Source of the DNA: Lepiota brunneoincarnata
Taxonomy: Eukaryota > Basidiomycota > Agaricomycetes > Agaricales > Agaricaceae
Assembly (NCBI GenBank): GCA_023014365.1
Contig: JAEBUN010000014.1
Location: forward strand, 868,001 to 932,000
Direction of reading: 5' to 3'
DNA length: 64,000 nucleotides
This document shows, piece after piece, positions 10,142 to 20,647 of the stretch. The notes beneath the pieces are model-generated. The model made no database searches and had not been told where the DNA came from. It worked only from the letters and a program-made list of their open reading frames with translations. How positions within the stretch are numbered: position 1 is the first letter of the stretch; each line of letters begins with the position of its first letter. The position numbers and the translations under genes were made by a program.

Positions 10142-11170
10142 GGCAATCAGGAATCGACGTAGAAAGGTCATACCGGTAAAATTAGGGTCACCGAAGGAGC
10201 GCTTAGAGCGTAGTCGGGTGGTATCCAGTCGTAGATAATCCCATGTAAGTCTTATTTTATCTAACACTCCACGTGCCGAGGGTTGGGTTAGCACTGCGGG
10301 GTTTCCAGGACACTGCTTTCTGTATCGCTTCCGTGCAGTCCCATATGTCGTTGCGGAGGTGGAGGATACCGCAGATACGGATTGCCTTCCTACGTGCCAT
10401 TGATGATACATGTTTTCATCAAAGCCATTCCAGCTTTACATCGATCACTTGGCCAATCTTCAATGTATTCCTTCGTTCCTGAAGTTGCTTCTTGACTACT
10501 TACACGCCCGCCCCCCCCCCCCCCCCCCCCCCCACCTTGTAAACAGATTCGCGTAGGATGTGTAATTATCAATGCTTTATTTCCAACCTTTGTAGCGAAC
10601 ATAAGTCTCGGAGGATGGTCGTTCCCACTGCCAAGTTCGCAGCTGCTCATTCCGTTGACAGCTGTCTTTTCTGTGTAGGGCCCCGAAGAGAGGTAAGCGG
10701 GGATGATGTGCGAGCGCGACTGCGTCCATCAGTCGCTAGGCTTTTGGTCCAGGAGGGGGGAGGTGATCGTAAGTCGGTGGTGTGAAATTTTTAGCCTCCA
10801 GTACATTTTTCTGTCTACCTTTTATAATACGAGGCCTAGGGTAAGCCCGTAGACCTGGCTTACACTAGGATTCGCATTCCTCCGACGTGACATCTATTAG
10901 AATCAGCTACCTCATGTATATAGTAGCTAGGAGGAGTCGAGTTCCCTAGTCCCCCCTCGGATAGACATTGGTTCTGTTCACTTGTGTGCCCGCAAGGCAC
11001 CCTCGTCCCTAGTGAAGGATGCCCTCAAGTAGGCATCTTTTCACCTAATGAAGATTTTATATCTACAAAGTTTTGTTTGGAAATTGTGAACATATGAGCT
11101 AAACTAAAAGGAGGAAGGAAGATGAGAATAAGTAAACAAAAAACGTCGTCTTCTCCTTCCGCAGATATGG
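10142..11170 (+). repeat. 3' flank of TPR segment, duplication copy 2
   Basis: Homologous to 4093-4640 and 14535-15185. Shared landmarks include TAAGTCTTATTTTATCTAA near 10246, GGAGGTGGAGGATACC near 10355, TTTATTTCC near 10577, and a TTTTGTTTGGAAAT...AACATATGA block near 11070. It spans most of the space up to the NLR-1 promoter. No gene is recognised. Confidence 0.7.
10511..10533. repeat. Poly-C tract
   Basis: An uninterrupted run of 23 C inside the duplicated flank. The matching positions in copies 1 and 3 lack it. It is probably a slippage-expanded microsatellite, and its length may be unreliable. Confidence 0.9.
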
Positions 11171-11284
11171 GCGATGACGCCCGTGACAAGGGATGTTTTC
11201 TCTCCTTATTAGGAAGGTTCTCACGACCCCCCCAGCGGGGTTGACTTTGGGCGCTGCTCCGACGGTCGCCCCTCGTGTTTGGCT

Positions 11285-11372
11285 CTACTCATGTCAGTGC
11301 CCTTCAACTTCTCCATTGATAAGTAACTGAGGCATAGCATAAGCATCAGATATTATCATTTCCCTCAAGTGC
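11285..11372 (+). promoter_or_regulatory. Conserved 5' flank of plus-strand NLR genes
   Basis: A block containing CTCATGTCAGTG, CCTTCAACTTCTCC, GATAAGTAACTGAGGCA and CCCTCAAGTGCATGAT precedes the NLR-1 start. Recognisable versions stand directly before the other plus-strand NLR starts (about 18030, 21415, 26320, 30750, 34150, 40470, 43475 and 48260). It is likely core promoter plus 5' UTR; no clear TATA box is seen. Confidence 0.6.
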
Positions 11373-13912
11373 ATGATACCCGGTGCAACCTCGTTCAATT
11401 CGTCCGAAGCTTCGCGCAGCACCCGGAATGATGGGGATTGGCAGAGGCGTACGTCCCTTGGTTGTGCTAGCCCTGATTGCAGAGTCTCAACTTTATTCCC
11501 TTCCTTAGTCTGGTCTCATCTCGTAGACCATCGCTTCAGCGGCTGCGAATTCTACTCCGAAATACGTAATCCACCCAGATGCCATCCCGGCACACGTGCC
11601 ACGCTCCTCCACAGAATTCAGGACTGGTCTCAAGATCAATCAAAGGAAAAGCGATTATTATGGTTGCACGGACCGGCTGGTGTAGGGAAATCAGCGATCT
11701 TACAGACAGTTGCGGAAAAAACTGATCCAGAGCGATTGTTGGTCACATTATTCTTGTCCGGGTCCAAGCTACGCCGGAATCTTCCACGGTTGACCCCCCG
11801 CAACGCCCCTGCTGTTTTCCATGATCCTACCAAAGTGATACCAACCATTGCGTGTCAGCTCGCAAGGATGCATCACCCCTACCGGGCATATCTCATTGAG
11901 ACATTTGCCCGCGACCCCTCCCTTCCCCAACAAAGCATTGCCAGACAATTCAATGAATTCATCATTGAACCAATAGCAAACAGGGGCGTGCTGAATGGGG
12001 TAGCAGATGCCCTGGTAATCTTGGATGCGCTTGACGAGCTCGAGCACGAGGGGGCACAAACTGCTATCATTCAACTCATCACGAAATTTGTTATCGATTT
12101 CCCTCTTGTTCCCCTTATTTGGCTCATATCAAGTCGACCCGAAGGACACATAGTGGCCGCTTTCTCATCTCCTGACGTTGAATTCGTTTTATTGTCACTG
12201 CCCGTACCAATTGACGATGATGTGAGTCGTGACGATGTTCGGCAGTATCTCAAAGGCGGTTTTGAAGCGATCCGGAAGCAATATCGACTCGACCTGCCTA
12301 ACTCCCAAGAGACGTGGGGGCACGGCAATGGTCGTGGCCACGACACAATGGTTGACACCAGCGATGGATCTCCATGGCCACCCGAAGCCGAATTCAACAA
12401 AATCGCCGACGCAGTGTCGGGCTGGTTTATGTGTGCCGACCTTTTCCTTCGATTCACTCGTGATCCAGCGGTTGGGAACCCACGATCACAACTTGAGACC
12501 ATCGTCTCCCAGGTTGATGATCCAATGCTTGCCAGAATTGAAACCAATCCTTTCAACACGTTGGACCTGCTTTATCAACAAATACTTTCCAAGATCCCAA
12601 AGCCCTCAATGTCCATCGTTCAGCACCTGTTGGGTCATTCTCTCCTTTGCGAAGGCTTTTTTTCCAGAAACTTGTCTTTATTTGGCTACTCTCTAGCCTC
12701 TGTTTCTAACATATTCGGCTACAGACAAGAGGACGTTCGTTCTGCACTACAAAAACTTCCTTCGGTCCTTTACATCCCACCATCTGAACTTGACCATAAG
12801 GAAAACATTCGATTTCTTCACACCACTTTTGCTAGCTGTCTACTCAACCAAAGCCGATCAGGGAGCTATACCATTAACCTCAATAAGGTCCACGCACATA
12901 TCTGGAAATGCTATTCGCGGATTATTCGACAGGTCAGCAATAACCTAGATCCAAGTAAGTCTTTTCATTTCCAAACGGGTGGTCGGTTTACTTACTGTCT
13001 CAGAGCTTCGCATGGCGCCAGAACTTGCTATTGACTTATCTTGGCCACTTGTCGGTTCCAGACATGAGAAACGGATTTTTGCAGCTGGCCTACTACACGA
13101 GGCTCAATTCCACTGGGCTCACTGCTTGATACCCGACTGCCCTTGCGGCGTCGCCTTTACCAGTCCAGCTCTCGTTGTCGAAGATTTGATTTCGGATCAG
13201 GAACGCCTGGAGATGCTTCAGACTATAAATTTCAAGCAGTTGGTCACTGGTTATTTTGTCGATGGCTCTGATCACTTTGGACCATTCTTCAGATTTCTCT
13301 TGAACCTTTGGATGGTATGCAGGGGTCCTCTGACAGGTTCCGGCAAACGAACTGACAATTCCAGCATTTCCGTACGTTGATGGAGGAATACAGATTCGGG
13401 AGGGGAACACGACTCGGGCGCCTCTCCATGGAATTCATTGACACTAAAGCGCTGAACACCAAGGATCAAGCGATCTGTGTTGAGGAAACATTACAATTAC
13501 AGGAGCATACACCACAGGTATATATCTTTAGTGGTTGCTGTTGCTTTACTCACTCCGATTTATTGAACCTAAGGCTATTCCATTTTGGCGCACGCGTGAG
13601 ATGTCAATGAGGGCATTGGTTCACGAAGTCCAATCGTTGCAGGTCAGTAGACCGCAGACTATGGTGTTGGTATACGGGACAAAGGCCTCTCAGATGGGAG
13701 CCCTGGTTGCTCATCACCAAGGCAGTCATCCCCTTGTTTATTATTACCTCCCCCTCCTTCCACCCCCGCCCGATCTCTCACCTCCGCGCCAATCGTCTAC
13801 CTCTCTCTTTGAACCTCGTGCCCTCCTCAATTCTTATTCCCTCCCTGCCGAAGTCGATGATGACAGCCCTGATGTCACTGAGATCCGCTGCACGAGTCTC
13901 AGTGTAGTGTAA
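11373..13912 (+). CDS. NACHT NLR-1, fused to proline-rich tail
   Basis: Exons 11373-12954, 13004-13314, 13365-13517, 13574-13912 give 794 residues in phase. The short N-terminus (MIPGATSFNSSEAS) leads to a NACHT STAND ATPase: Walker A GPAGVGKS, Walker B LVILDALDEL, sensor-1 region WLISSRPEG and the fungal block NIRFLHTTFASCLL. Exons 2-4 encode the family C-terminal domain (LRMAPELAIDLSWPL..., then PQTMVLVYGTKASQMGALV, then LVYYYLPL). The acidic linker usually found after SGSK is largely missing here. After YYYLPLL the frame runs on into a proline-rich, then acidic tail (SLFEPRALLNSYSLPAEVDDD) derived from the neighbouring PRR family. NLRs of this class are thought to sense non-self and oligomerise; no effector domain is visible at the N-terminus. 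Confidence 0.85.
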
Positions 13913-14306
13913 GGAGCGAAATCATACGTACTCCAGCATGTATTTCATCGGTTTTCTCATATACTCATCGTAACAGGCCTTCCAAAGTTTGTAACTGGGT
14001 TCCCGGGAAACAGTTGATTAGATAGCGAACCCACCTTATGCAGAATGTGCCCGCTCTACAGAACAATCTTGTTGGACGCTGGTTGCCAGAGAGGCGTAGG
14101 GAGCCGTTGAAGGAGTTGTTTAGTGCATGCGCGCCTTTCCAGGTGAGTTGTCCTGGCCCGACGCCCCCTACATCATTCACAAAGGGGGGGGAGGAGGGGG
14201 AAAGGCGCTGGACCTAAATCCGACTGAACAAGACACCGCCCCTGCACAAGCTCCAAGTACGCATTCAGGGATTCAGAAAACAGCTCTGAAAGACCTTCTG
14301 CTCACC
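13913..14306 (+). repeat. PRR 3'-flank repeat, copy A
   Basis: Shared with 25146-25480 and 51235-51480 (landmarks ACTCCAGCATGTATT, TTGATTAGATAGCGAAC, GACGCTGGTTGCCAGAGAGG). It ends abruptly near 14306, where the sequence switches into the TPR 3' fragment. A G-rich run lies at 14181-14200. Confidence 0.65.
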
Positions 14307-14534
14307 AGTTTCGGGGCTTGCATTCGCAGTCGGTTTGACCATACAGGTATGCTCAGCGACCTTGACGATGGTGTCAAGATTCAACAGCGGGCACTGTTGC
14401 TCACCCCCGACCATCACCCTAATAAGTTGGCATGGCTCGACAACCTCGACAACCTCACGTTTGCCTTGGGCTGTCACACTCAATCTATTAGGGTGCTCAG
14501 CGACCTTTGCCGAGGCAACCAGAAATCAACGTAG
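14307..14534 (+). pseudogene. TPR-array 3' fragment (copy 3)
   Basis: Only the last one and a half repeats are present (CIRSRFDHTGMLSDLDDG, then LLLTPDHHPNKLAWLDNL), matching the end of the 8744-10141 gene. The CCTTTGC lesion is shared, although the following stop has changed to CGA, so this frame runs a few codons further. No start is present. Confidence 0.85.
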
Positions 14535-15185
14535 TAAGGTTCAATATGAAACCGTTATGGTCATCTTAGTGCGCTTAGGGTGTAGTCGGGTGATATTCAC
14601 TCGTAGCTATCCCATGTAAGTCTTATTTTATCTAATACTCTACGCAGTGAGACGGAGTTGGCTCGGGTTGGTTTGGCGCTGCGAGGTTTACAGGACACCG
14701 CTTCTGTATCACTTCCGGGTAGTCCAATATTTTGTTGATGAGGTGGAGGATGTCGCGGGTACGGATTCCTTCCGGGTTACCATTGAGGATAATGTTTTCG
14801 TCAAGGCCATTTCATCTTGCGTTAATCGCTTGGCCAGTCTTCAATGTATTCAATTCCTTCGTTCCCGAAGTTGCCTCCTGATTGCTTACACTCTCCCCAC
14901 TTTGCAAACAGACTCACGCAGGACGTGTCATTATTAATGCTTTATTTCCTACCCGGATGGCGATAGTACATAACTGGGCGGGGTAGCATCCGCCAGCCTC
15001 CGGCACATTTTTCTACTTACCCCCATAATACGAAGTCCAGTTAGTGATAACAGAAACGGATCGGAACATGAGCAAGAGAGAAAAATATTCCATCTATGGA
15101 ATTTTGTTTGGAAATAGGGAACATATGAACTATACTGCAAGGAGGAATAAGTAAGATGAGAATAGGTAAAAAATGCCTGCTACGC
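14535..15185 (+). repeat. 3' flank of TPR segment, duplication copy 3
   Basis: Homologous to 10142-11165 and 4093-4640. It includes the GATGAGGTGGAGGATG block near 14738 and the TTTTGTTTGGAAAT...AACATATGAACT block near 15100. No gene is recognised. Confidence 0.7.
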
Positions 15186-15326
15186 CTCCCGTTGCTTGCA
15201 GAACGTCGCCCATGCGTTTTTACAGCTTGCATTGAATGCGTTCCGAGTGGAGCAGATGCTGGACACACAACCGTTGTGCACCCTCCTTATTCGTTGCGAG
15301 TGTCTGTACAGTACATACGCCTGTGA

Positions 15327-17866
15327 CTATGAACGGAGGGGAAGGTAATAATACACCACGGAGTTTGCTTCTTTAGGATGGACGATGAGTGCCCCTTTCT
15401 TCGAAGAGTCACTCCCACAAATGAGCACGGGTGTTCGGGGGCTCTTCCCCTGCAATGAACAAGCTTCATCGACCACCTCGTCCATCAACATATCACGTAT
15501 TGTCCACGAGTGAACGGTCTGTAGTACCGCGGTGAGTTGGGGCGGGTGCAGACAATCATAACACGAAACATACCTTGTATGTGCCTTTCTGTAACGTGGT
15601 CTTCTTCTCCACGCAGATTGCTTGGTCCATCGTGACGAGCGTCTCAGTGTCGATGGAATCTGTGGAGAACTCTTCAATGCGCACTTCCTTGATAACACCG
15701 CATTCCTCTAGTTCTTCACGAGAGGACTACACATCAAGGTTGGTCAATGGTCTTCGAATTATTGCGGAGCTACATTTGGGAGCTTACCTGCCACAGGCTA
15801 CACAACGACGTAAAGAATGGCCCAATATGATCAGAACCCTCGACGAAGTATCCAGTAATCAACTCCTTGAAATTCACGACTCGGAGGGCAGCGAGTCGCT
15901 CCTTATGAGAGAGGAGAACAGTGCCAAGAACGCCCGAGCTGGGAAGGGTATTGCAAGGACAATCAGGTATGAGGAAGTGCGCCCAATGAAATTGTGCCTC
16001 ATATAAGAGGCCTGTTGCGAAGGTCTGTTTCTCGTACTTGGAGCCTTTCAACGGCCACGACATAGTAATGGCCATTTGAGGCGCCATGCGTAACCCTGTA
16101 AGTAAGAACCTCAGGGATGAGTCCATTTGTTAGATTATGATATGCAATAACGTACGCGGATCGAAGTTAGTACTGACTTGCTGGATTATTCGCGAGTAAC
16201 ACTTCCATAAGTGCGTATTGATTGGAGGGAGATCGATGGAGTGTTCCTTTGAACGACCTGTGTCCTTGAGATAATCGGAAAATGATGCATGAAGGAATCG
16301 AATATTTTCCTTATGGGCACGGTCGGGCTGTGGGATGTGGAGAACAGAGTGCAGCTGGCTCAGAGCGCTGTAGACAGCATGTTGCTGCAACCCCAACACG
16401 TTGGATACCGAGTAAAGGGAGTATCCGAACAAGGATAGATCGGCAAAGAAGGTTTCTCGAAGGAGAAGGTGACCCAAAATATTATGCGTGTCTGGGAGAA
16501 TCGAGTCAGGGGTTTCAGAGACTATTCGAGCATACAAAGCATCTAGAGCGGCGAAGGGATTCTTGTTGAGCTCCACCCTCGAACCATCAATTACAGCAAG
16601 GACAATCTGGAGTTGTGGGACAGGATTGCGATCGCCAGTGAATCGCAGAACGGTGTCACCAAAAACAAACAGCCCAGAAGCCGCTTCTGCGACCTTTTCA
16701 AAGTCACGTTTGGCCGGCCAGACGGCAGGAAGGTAGTAGCGAAACCTCTCCCGGATGGCGACAAAGCCATCAGCCAGGTAACGTCGCACATCTTCGCGGG
16801 CCTCCTTGTCGTCGATAGGCACATGTAACTCCCAGAAGCTCGACTCAAGCTCATAGCGTGAGAATGCCATCAATAGATGTTCTTCAGGCCGACTCGATAT
16901 GACCCAGAGAACCGGGGCACTGGGGTGTTCAACGGCAAAACCGGCCACAAGGCGGATAATGTTGACTTGAGCCTCCTCGGTAGATCGACGCGCCTCATCG
17001 GGGGACGAAGATACCCCTTTTCCCGCACATTCGTCCAAAGCATCCAAGAGGATGAAAAAACCGCTCTCTCCCTCCAGTAAGCCTTTCTTTGCTATCGGCT
17101 CGACTATAAACGCACGGAACTGCTCGTCAATGTTTTTGGTGGGAAGCAGGGGATCTGAAGCGAGTTGTTTTGCGATATAGGCCCGGTATTGGTCATTTCT
17201 TGTTGCAATTTGGTAGGCGATGGAGGGTACAACTTTAGTGGGGTCGTTGCGTTGGTTTGGCCGGGAGAAGAACAATGTCGCAGCTAGAAGTGGTAGATGT
17301 TCGCGTTCCGCGAGTGTCTGCAAGATTGCTGATTTCCCAACACCTGCAGGCCCTTGTAACCACAGTAACTTTTCCTCCCGTTTCCGATTATTGAACCAGC
17401 CCTGAATTTTGTCGAAGAGTGTGACACGTGTCTTTTCGTGACAACGCGGAGGAGGATCACGGGCGCTGGAATTGTATTCTGCACCAGACATGACATGTAT
17501 CGCGAGCTGCTGCATGGCTGTTGTGTCGAAGTTAGTGCCATATTTGAACCCAATCCTGTCACACAAAACATACCTCTCACTTCCGTTTCCTGCGTTGGAA
17601 CTCCATCCACAAAGACTGCGCCATTGATTGTAAAATCATGGGCACCCATAAAGGGGCCTTGGACGTTTGTTGCAGGAGGATCGCTGGAACAAGGGACAGA
17701 GAGATGCTCGCTGCCTGTTTGCGTCTCCGGTATGCCTGGAGGCGGATTGGTTTCTAACAACGGCCCCATGCTCACGCAGTGGGGGGTGGCAGGTGCGCAC
17801 GTGCTCACCTTCAAGCTTACCAAAGGGATTCGAGAGGCGGAACCTCCGTTTGTTGTCTTTTGGCAT
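15327..17866 (-). CDS. NACHT NLR-2, diverged member with N-terminal motif
   Basis: Minus-strand exons 17866-17821, 17753-17574, 17517-16156, 16095-15788, 15726-15574, 15518-15327 give 746 residues, all GT-AG and in phase. It has two 5' exons that the plus-strand NLRs lack. They encode a low-complexity segment and the motif GPFMGAHDFTINGAVFVDG (about 48-66), which resembles short N-terminal motifs common on agaricomycete NLRs. NACHT follows: Walker A GPAGVGKS at 131-138, Walker B FFILLDALDEC, WVISSRPEE. The C-terminal domain is collinear with the other NLRs (LRMAPQMAITMSWPL ... VVYYYLPLRS). Its linker after the Walker A region is very short. Divergence shows it is an older paralog. It faces NLR-3 across a 246-bp shared upstream region. 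Confidence 0.87.
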
Positions 17867-18112
17867 CGTTCAGCGCGATGATAGGATGAGGCTCTGTAAT
17901 CGATCCTGTATCAAGGAAGTAAATGAGTCACCCGTGCGCATGAGCGCCTGTGAGAAGGCAGCCTGATTGATAATTACGTAACCATCCCTCATAACCCCTG
18001 ACGAAAGGGACTTTGTAACGCTGGACTCTGCTCATGTCAGTGTCCTTCAACTTCTCCATTGATAGTAGACCGAGACATACCACAAGGAGTTATTTTCACT
18101 TTCCTCAAGTGC
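17867..18112. promoter_or_regulatory. Divergent NLR-2/NLR-3 promoter region
   Basis: 246 bp separate two divergent starts. It contains TTACGTAA at 17974-17981 and the conserved NLR 5' block (about 18030-18112). A shared bidirectional promoter is plausible; this is inference. Confidence 0.5.
17974..17981. promoter_or_regulatory. TTACGTAA palindrome upstream of NLR-3
   Basis: An 8-bp palindrome of the type bound by bZIP factors, 132 bp before the NLR-3 ATG. The same word lies before NLR-4, NLR-10 and NLR-11. Confidence 0.4.
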
Positions 18113-20647
18113 ATGATGCCCGGTGCGACCTCGTTTAATTCGTCCGAAGTTTCGCACAGCACCCGGGGTGATAGGGATTGGCAGAAGCGTACGTCTCTTA
18201 CCTATACTAGCCCCAATTGCAGAATCTCGACTTTATTCTCTTCCTTAGTCTGGTCTCATCTCGCAGAACACTGTTTTGGCTGCGAGTTCTACTCCGAAAT
18301 ACGCGATCCTCTACCCAGATGCCACCCCGGCACACGTGCCACTCACCTCCGCATAATTCAGGACTGGTCTCAAGATGAATCAAGGGAAAAGCGACTATTA
18401 TGGCTGCACGGACCCGCTGGTGTGGGAAAATCGGCGATCTTGCAGACAACCGCAGAAGAAACCGATCCGGAGCGCACGTTGGTTACACTATTCTTGTCCG
18501 GGTCCAAGCCACACCAGAATGCAATTAAAGGCACGACACCCACTTTCGAATCATCAGATTGTGATCACGACGAGCCGATGTGGGGATCGTTCAGCAATCG
18601 GGTCGACCTCGCCGAGATACAAGAGGAGTATGAAGCAAATCTCTCAAAGCTATCAAGTCATCCAAAGCTTCCCATATGCGATGCCCCTACTGTTTTCCAT
18701 GATCCCACAAAAGTGATACCCACCATTGCGTGGCAGCTCGCGGGAACACATGCCTCCTACCGAGCATATCTCACGGAGACATTCTTGACATTCGTCTGCA
18801 ACCCACAAAAAAGCATCACCGAACAATTCAATGGATTCATCATTGAACCAATAGCAAAGAGGGGCTTGCTGAATGGGGTAGCAGATTCCCTAATCATTTT
18901 GGATGCTCTTGACGAGATCAAAGACGAGGGGGCTCAAACTACTTGCATTCACCTTATCACCAAATTCATCATCGATTTCCCTTTTGCTCCCCTGATTTGG
19001 CTCATATCAAGTCGACCTGAAGGACACATAACAACCGCCTTCTCATCTCCTGACGTTGAGTTCGTTTTATTGTCGCTGCCCATACCGATTGACGATGATG
19101 TGAGTCGTGGCGATGTTCGGCAGTATCTCAAAGACGGTTTTGAAGCGATCCGGAAGCAATATCAACTTGACGGGTCCAATTCCCAAAGGGGGCGAAGGGA
19201 CAGTAGTGATCGTGGGCATGACGCAATGGTCGACGTCAGCGATGTATCTCAATGGCCATCCGAAGCTGAATTCAACAGAATCGCCGACGCAGTGTCGGGC
19301 TGGTTTATGTGTGCCGAGCTTTTCCTTCAGTTCACACGTGATCCGAGGGTTAGAAACCCACGATCACAACTCGAGACCATCGTCTCTCAGGTTGATAATC
19401 CAATGCTCGCTGGCGTTGGAATCAATCCTTTCAACACGCTGGACCTGCTTTATCAACAAATACTTTCCAGGGTCCCAACGCCTTCAATTCCCATCGTTCA
19501 GTACCTGTTGGGCCATTGTCTCCTTTGCGAAGGCTACTTTTCTAGTAACCTGTCTCTATTTGGTTACTCTCTAGCCTCCGCTTCTAACATTCTCGGTTAC
19601 AAACGAGAGGAAGTTCGCTCCGCGCTCCAAAAACTTCCCTCGGTTCTTTATATCCCACCTCCCGAACTTGACCACAAGGAAAACATTCGATTTCTTCACA
19701 CAACATTTTCTAGCTTTCTCCTTGATCAGAGACGATCAGGGATCTATGCAATTGACCTCAGAAAAATCCATCTATATGTCTGGAAACGCTATTCGCAGAT
19801 CATACAGGAGGTCAGCAATAACCTAGATCCAAGTATGTTACTTCATTTCTGGAATGAAAATGGTTGGTTTACTTACTATCTCAGAGCTCCGCATGGCACC
19901 TGAACTGGCCGTGGAATTGTCGTGGCCACTTGTGGGTTCTAGGCATGAGAAACGGACATTTGCAGCTGGCCTGCTACATGAAGCCCAGTTCCACTGGGCC
20001 CACTCCTTGATCCCCCATTGCCCTTGCGATTTTGCCTTTTCCAACCCGACTCCTGCTGTCAGAGATGCGATCTCGCACCAGGAACGCCTGGAGATACTTC
20101 AAACCGTGAATTTCAAGCAGTTGGTCACTGGCTATTTTGTTGGTGGCTCTGATCACTTCGGACCATTTTTCAGGTTTCTTTTGAGCCTTTGGATGGTACG
20201 CGTGGTCCTCTGACAAGTCCCGGCAACCAAGCTGACAAATCTAGCATTTTCGCATACTGGCAAACCCATGTGGATTTATCAGGGCAATACAACTTCAGGG
20301 GCTCTCTATGGAATCCATCGACACTAAAATGCTGAACACCAAGGATCAAGCGATCTGTGTTGAGGAAACACTGCAATTTCAGGAAAATGTAACAAAGGCA
20401 TATATATATGTTGTAGTTGTCGCTGTTGCTTTACTCACTCCACTTTGTTCAGCCTAAGGCTACTCCCTTTTGGCGCACCCATGAGATGTCAATGAGGGCA
20501 TTGGTTCAAGAAGTCAGATTACTGCAGGCCAGTAGACCGCAGACCATGGTGTTAATATGTGGGACAGAGGCCTCTCGGATGGGGACCCTGATTGCCTATC
20601 ATCGAGGTAGTCATCCCCTCCTTTATTATTACCTTCCCTTCCATTAA
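18113..20647 (+). CDS. NACHT NLR-3
   Basis: Exons 18113-19832, 19885-20195, 20245-20397, 20459-20647 give 790 residues. ATGATG at 18113-18118 offers two adjacent starts. N-terminus about 60 residues without a known domain, then NACHT: GPAGVGKS, LIILDALDEI, WLISSRPEGH, NIRFLHTTFSSFLL; then the family C-terminal domain ending LLYYYLPFH. A long acidic linker after the Walker A region includes CDHDEPMWGSFSNRVDL. One oddity: intron 3 starts GC instead of GT (AAG then GCATAT). If it is not spliced, the frame continues 20 codons through a strongly hydrophobic stretch (AYIYVVVVAVALL) to a stop at 20455-20457. The 3' half of exon 1 is unusually close to NLR-8, suggesting exchange. Confidence 0.82.

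Noticed and set aside
9482..10411. A 309-codon minus-strand open stretch opposite the TPR gene.
   Set aside because: It is the antisense shadow of the TPR repeats; similar minus-strand frames occur opposite the pseudogene copy. No start or domain is recognisable.
11452..11486. A 34-nt GTACGT...TACTAG-like...TGCAG stretch near the 5' end of every plus-strand NLR looks like a mini-intron.
   Set aside because: It is too short for normal splicing, and removing it (34 nt) shifts the NACHT frame into a stop in all intact copies. No upstream ATG frame matches the post-splice phase.
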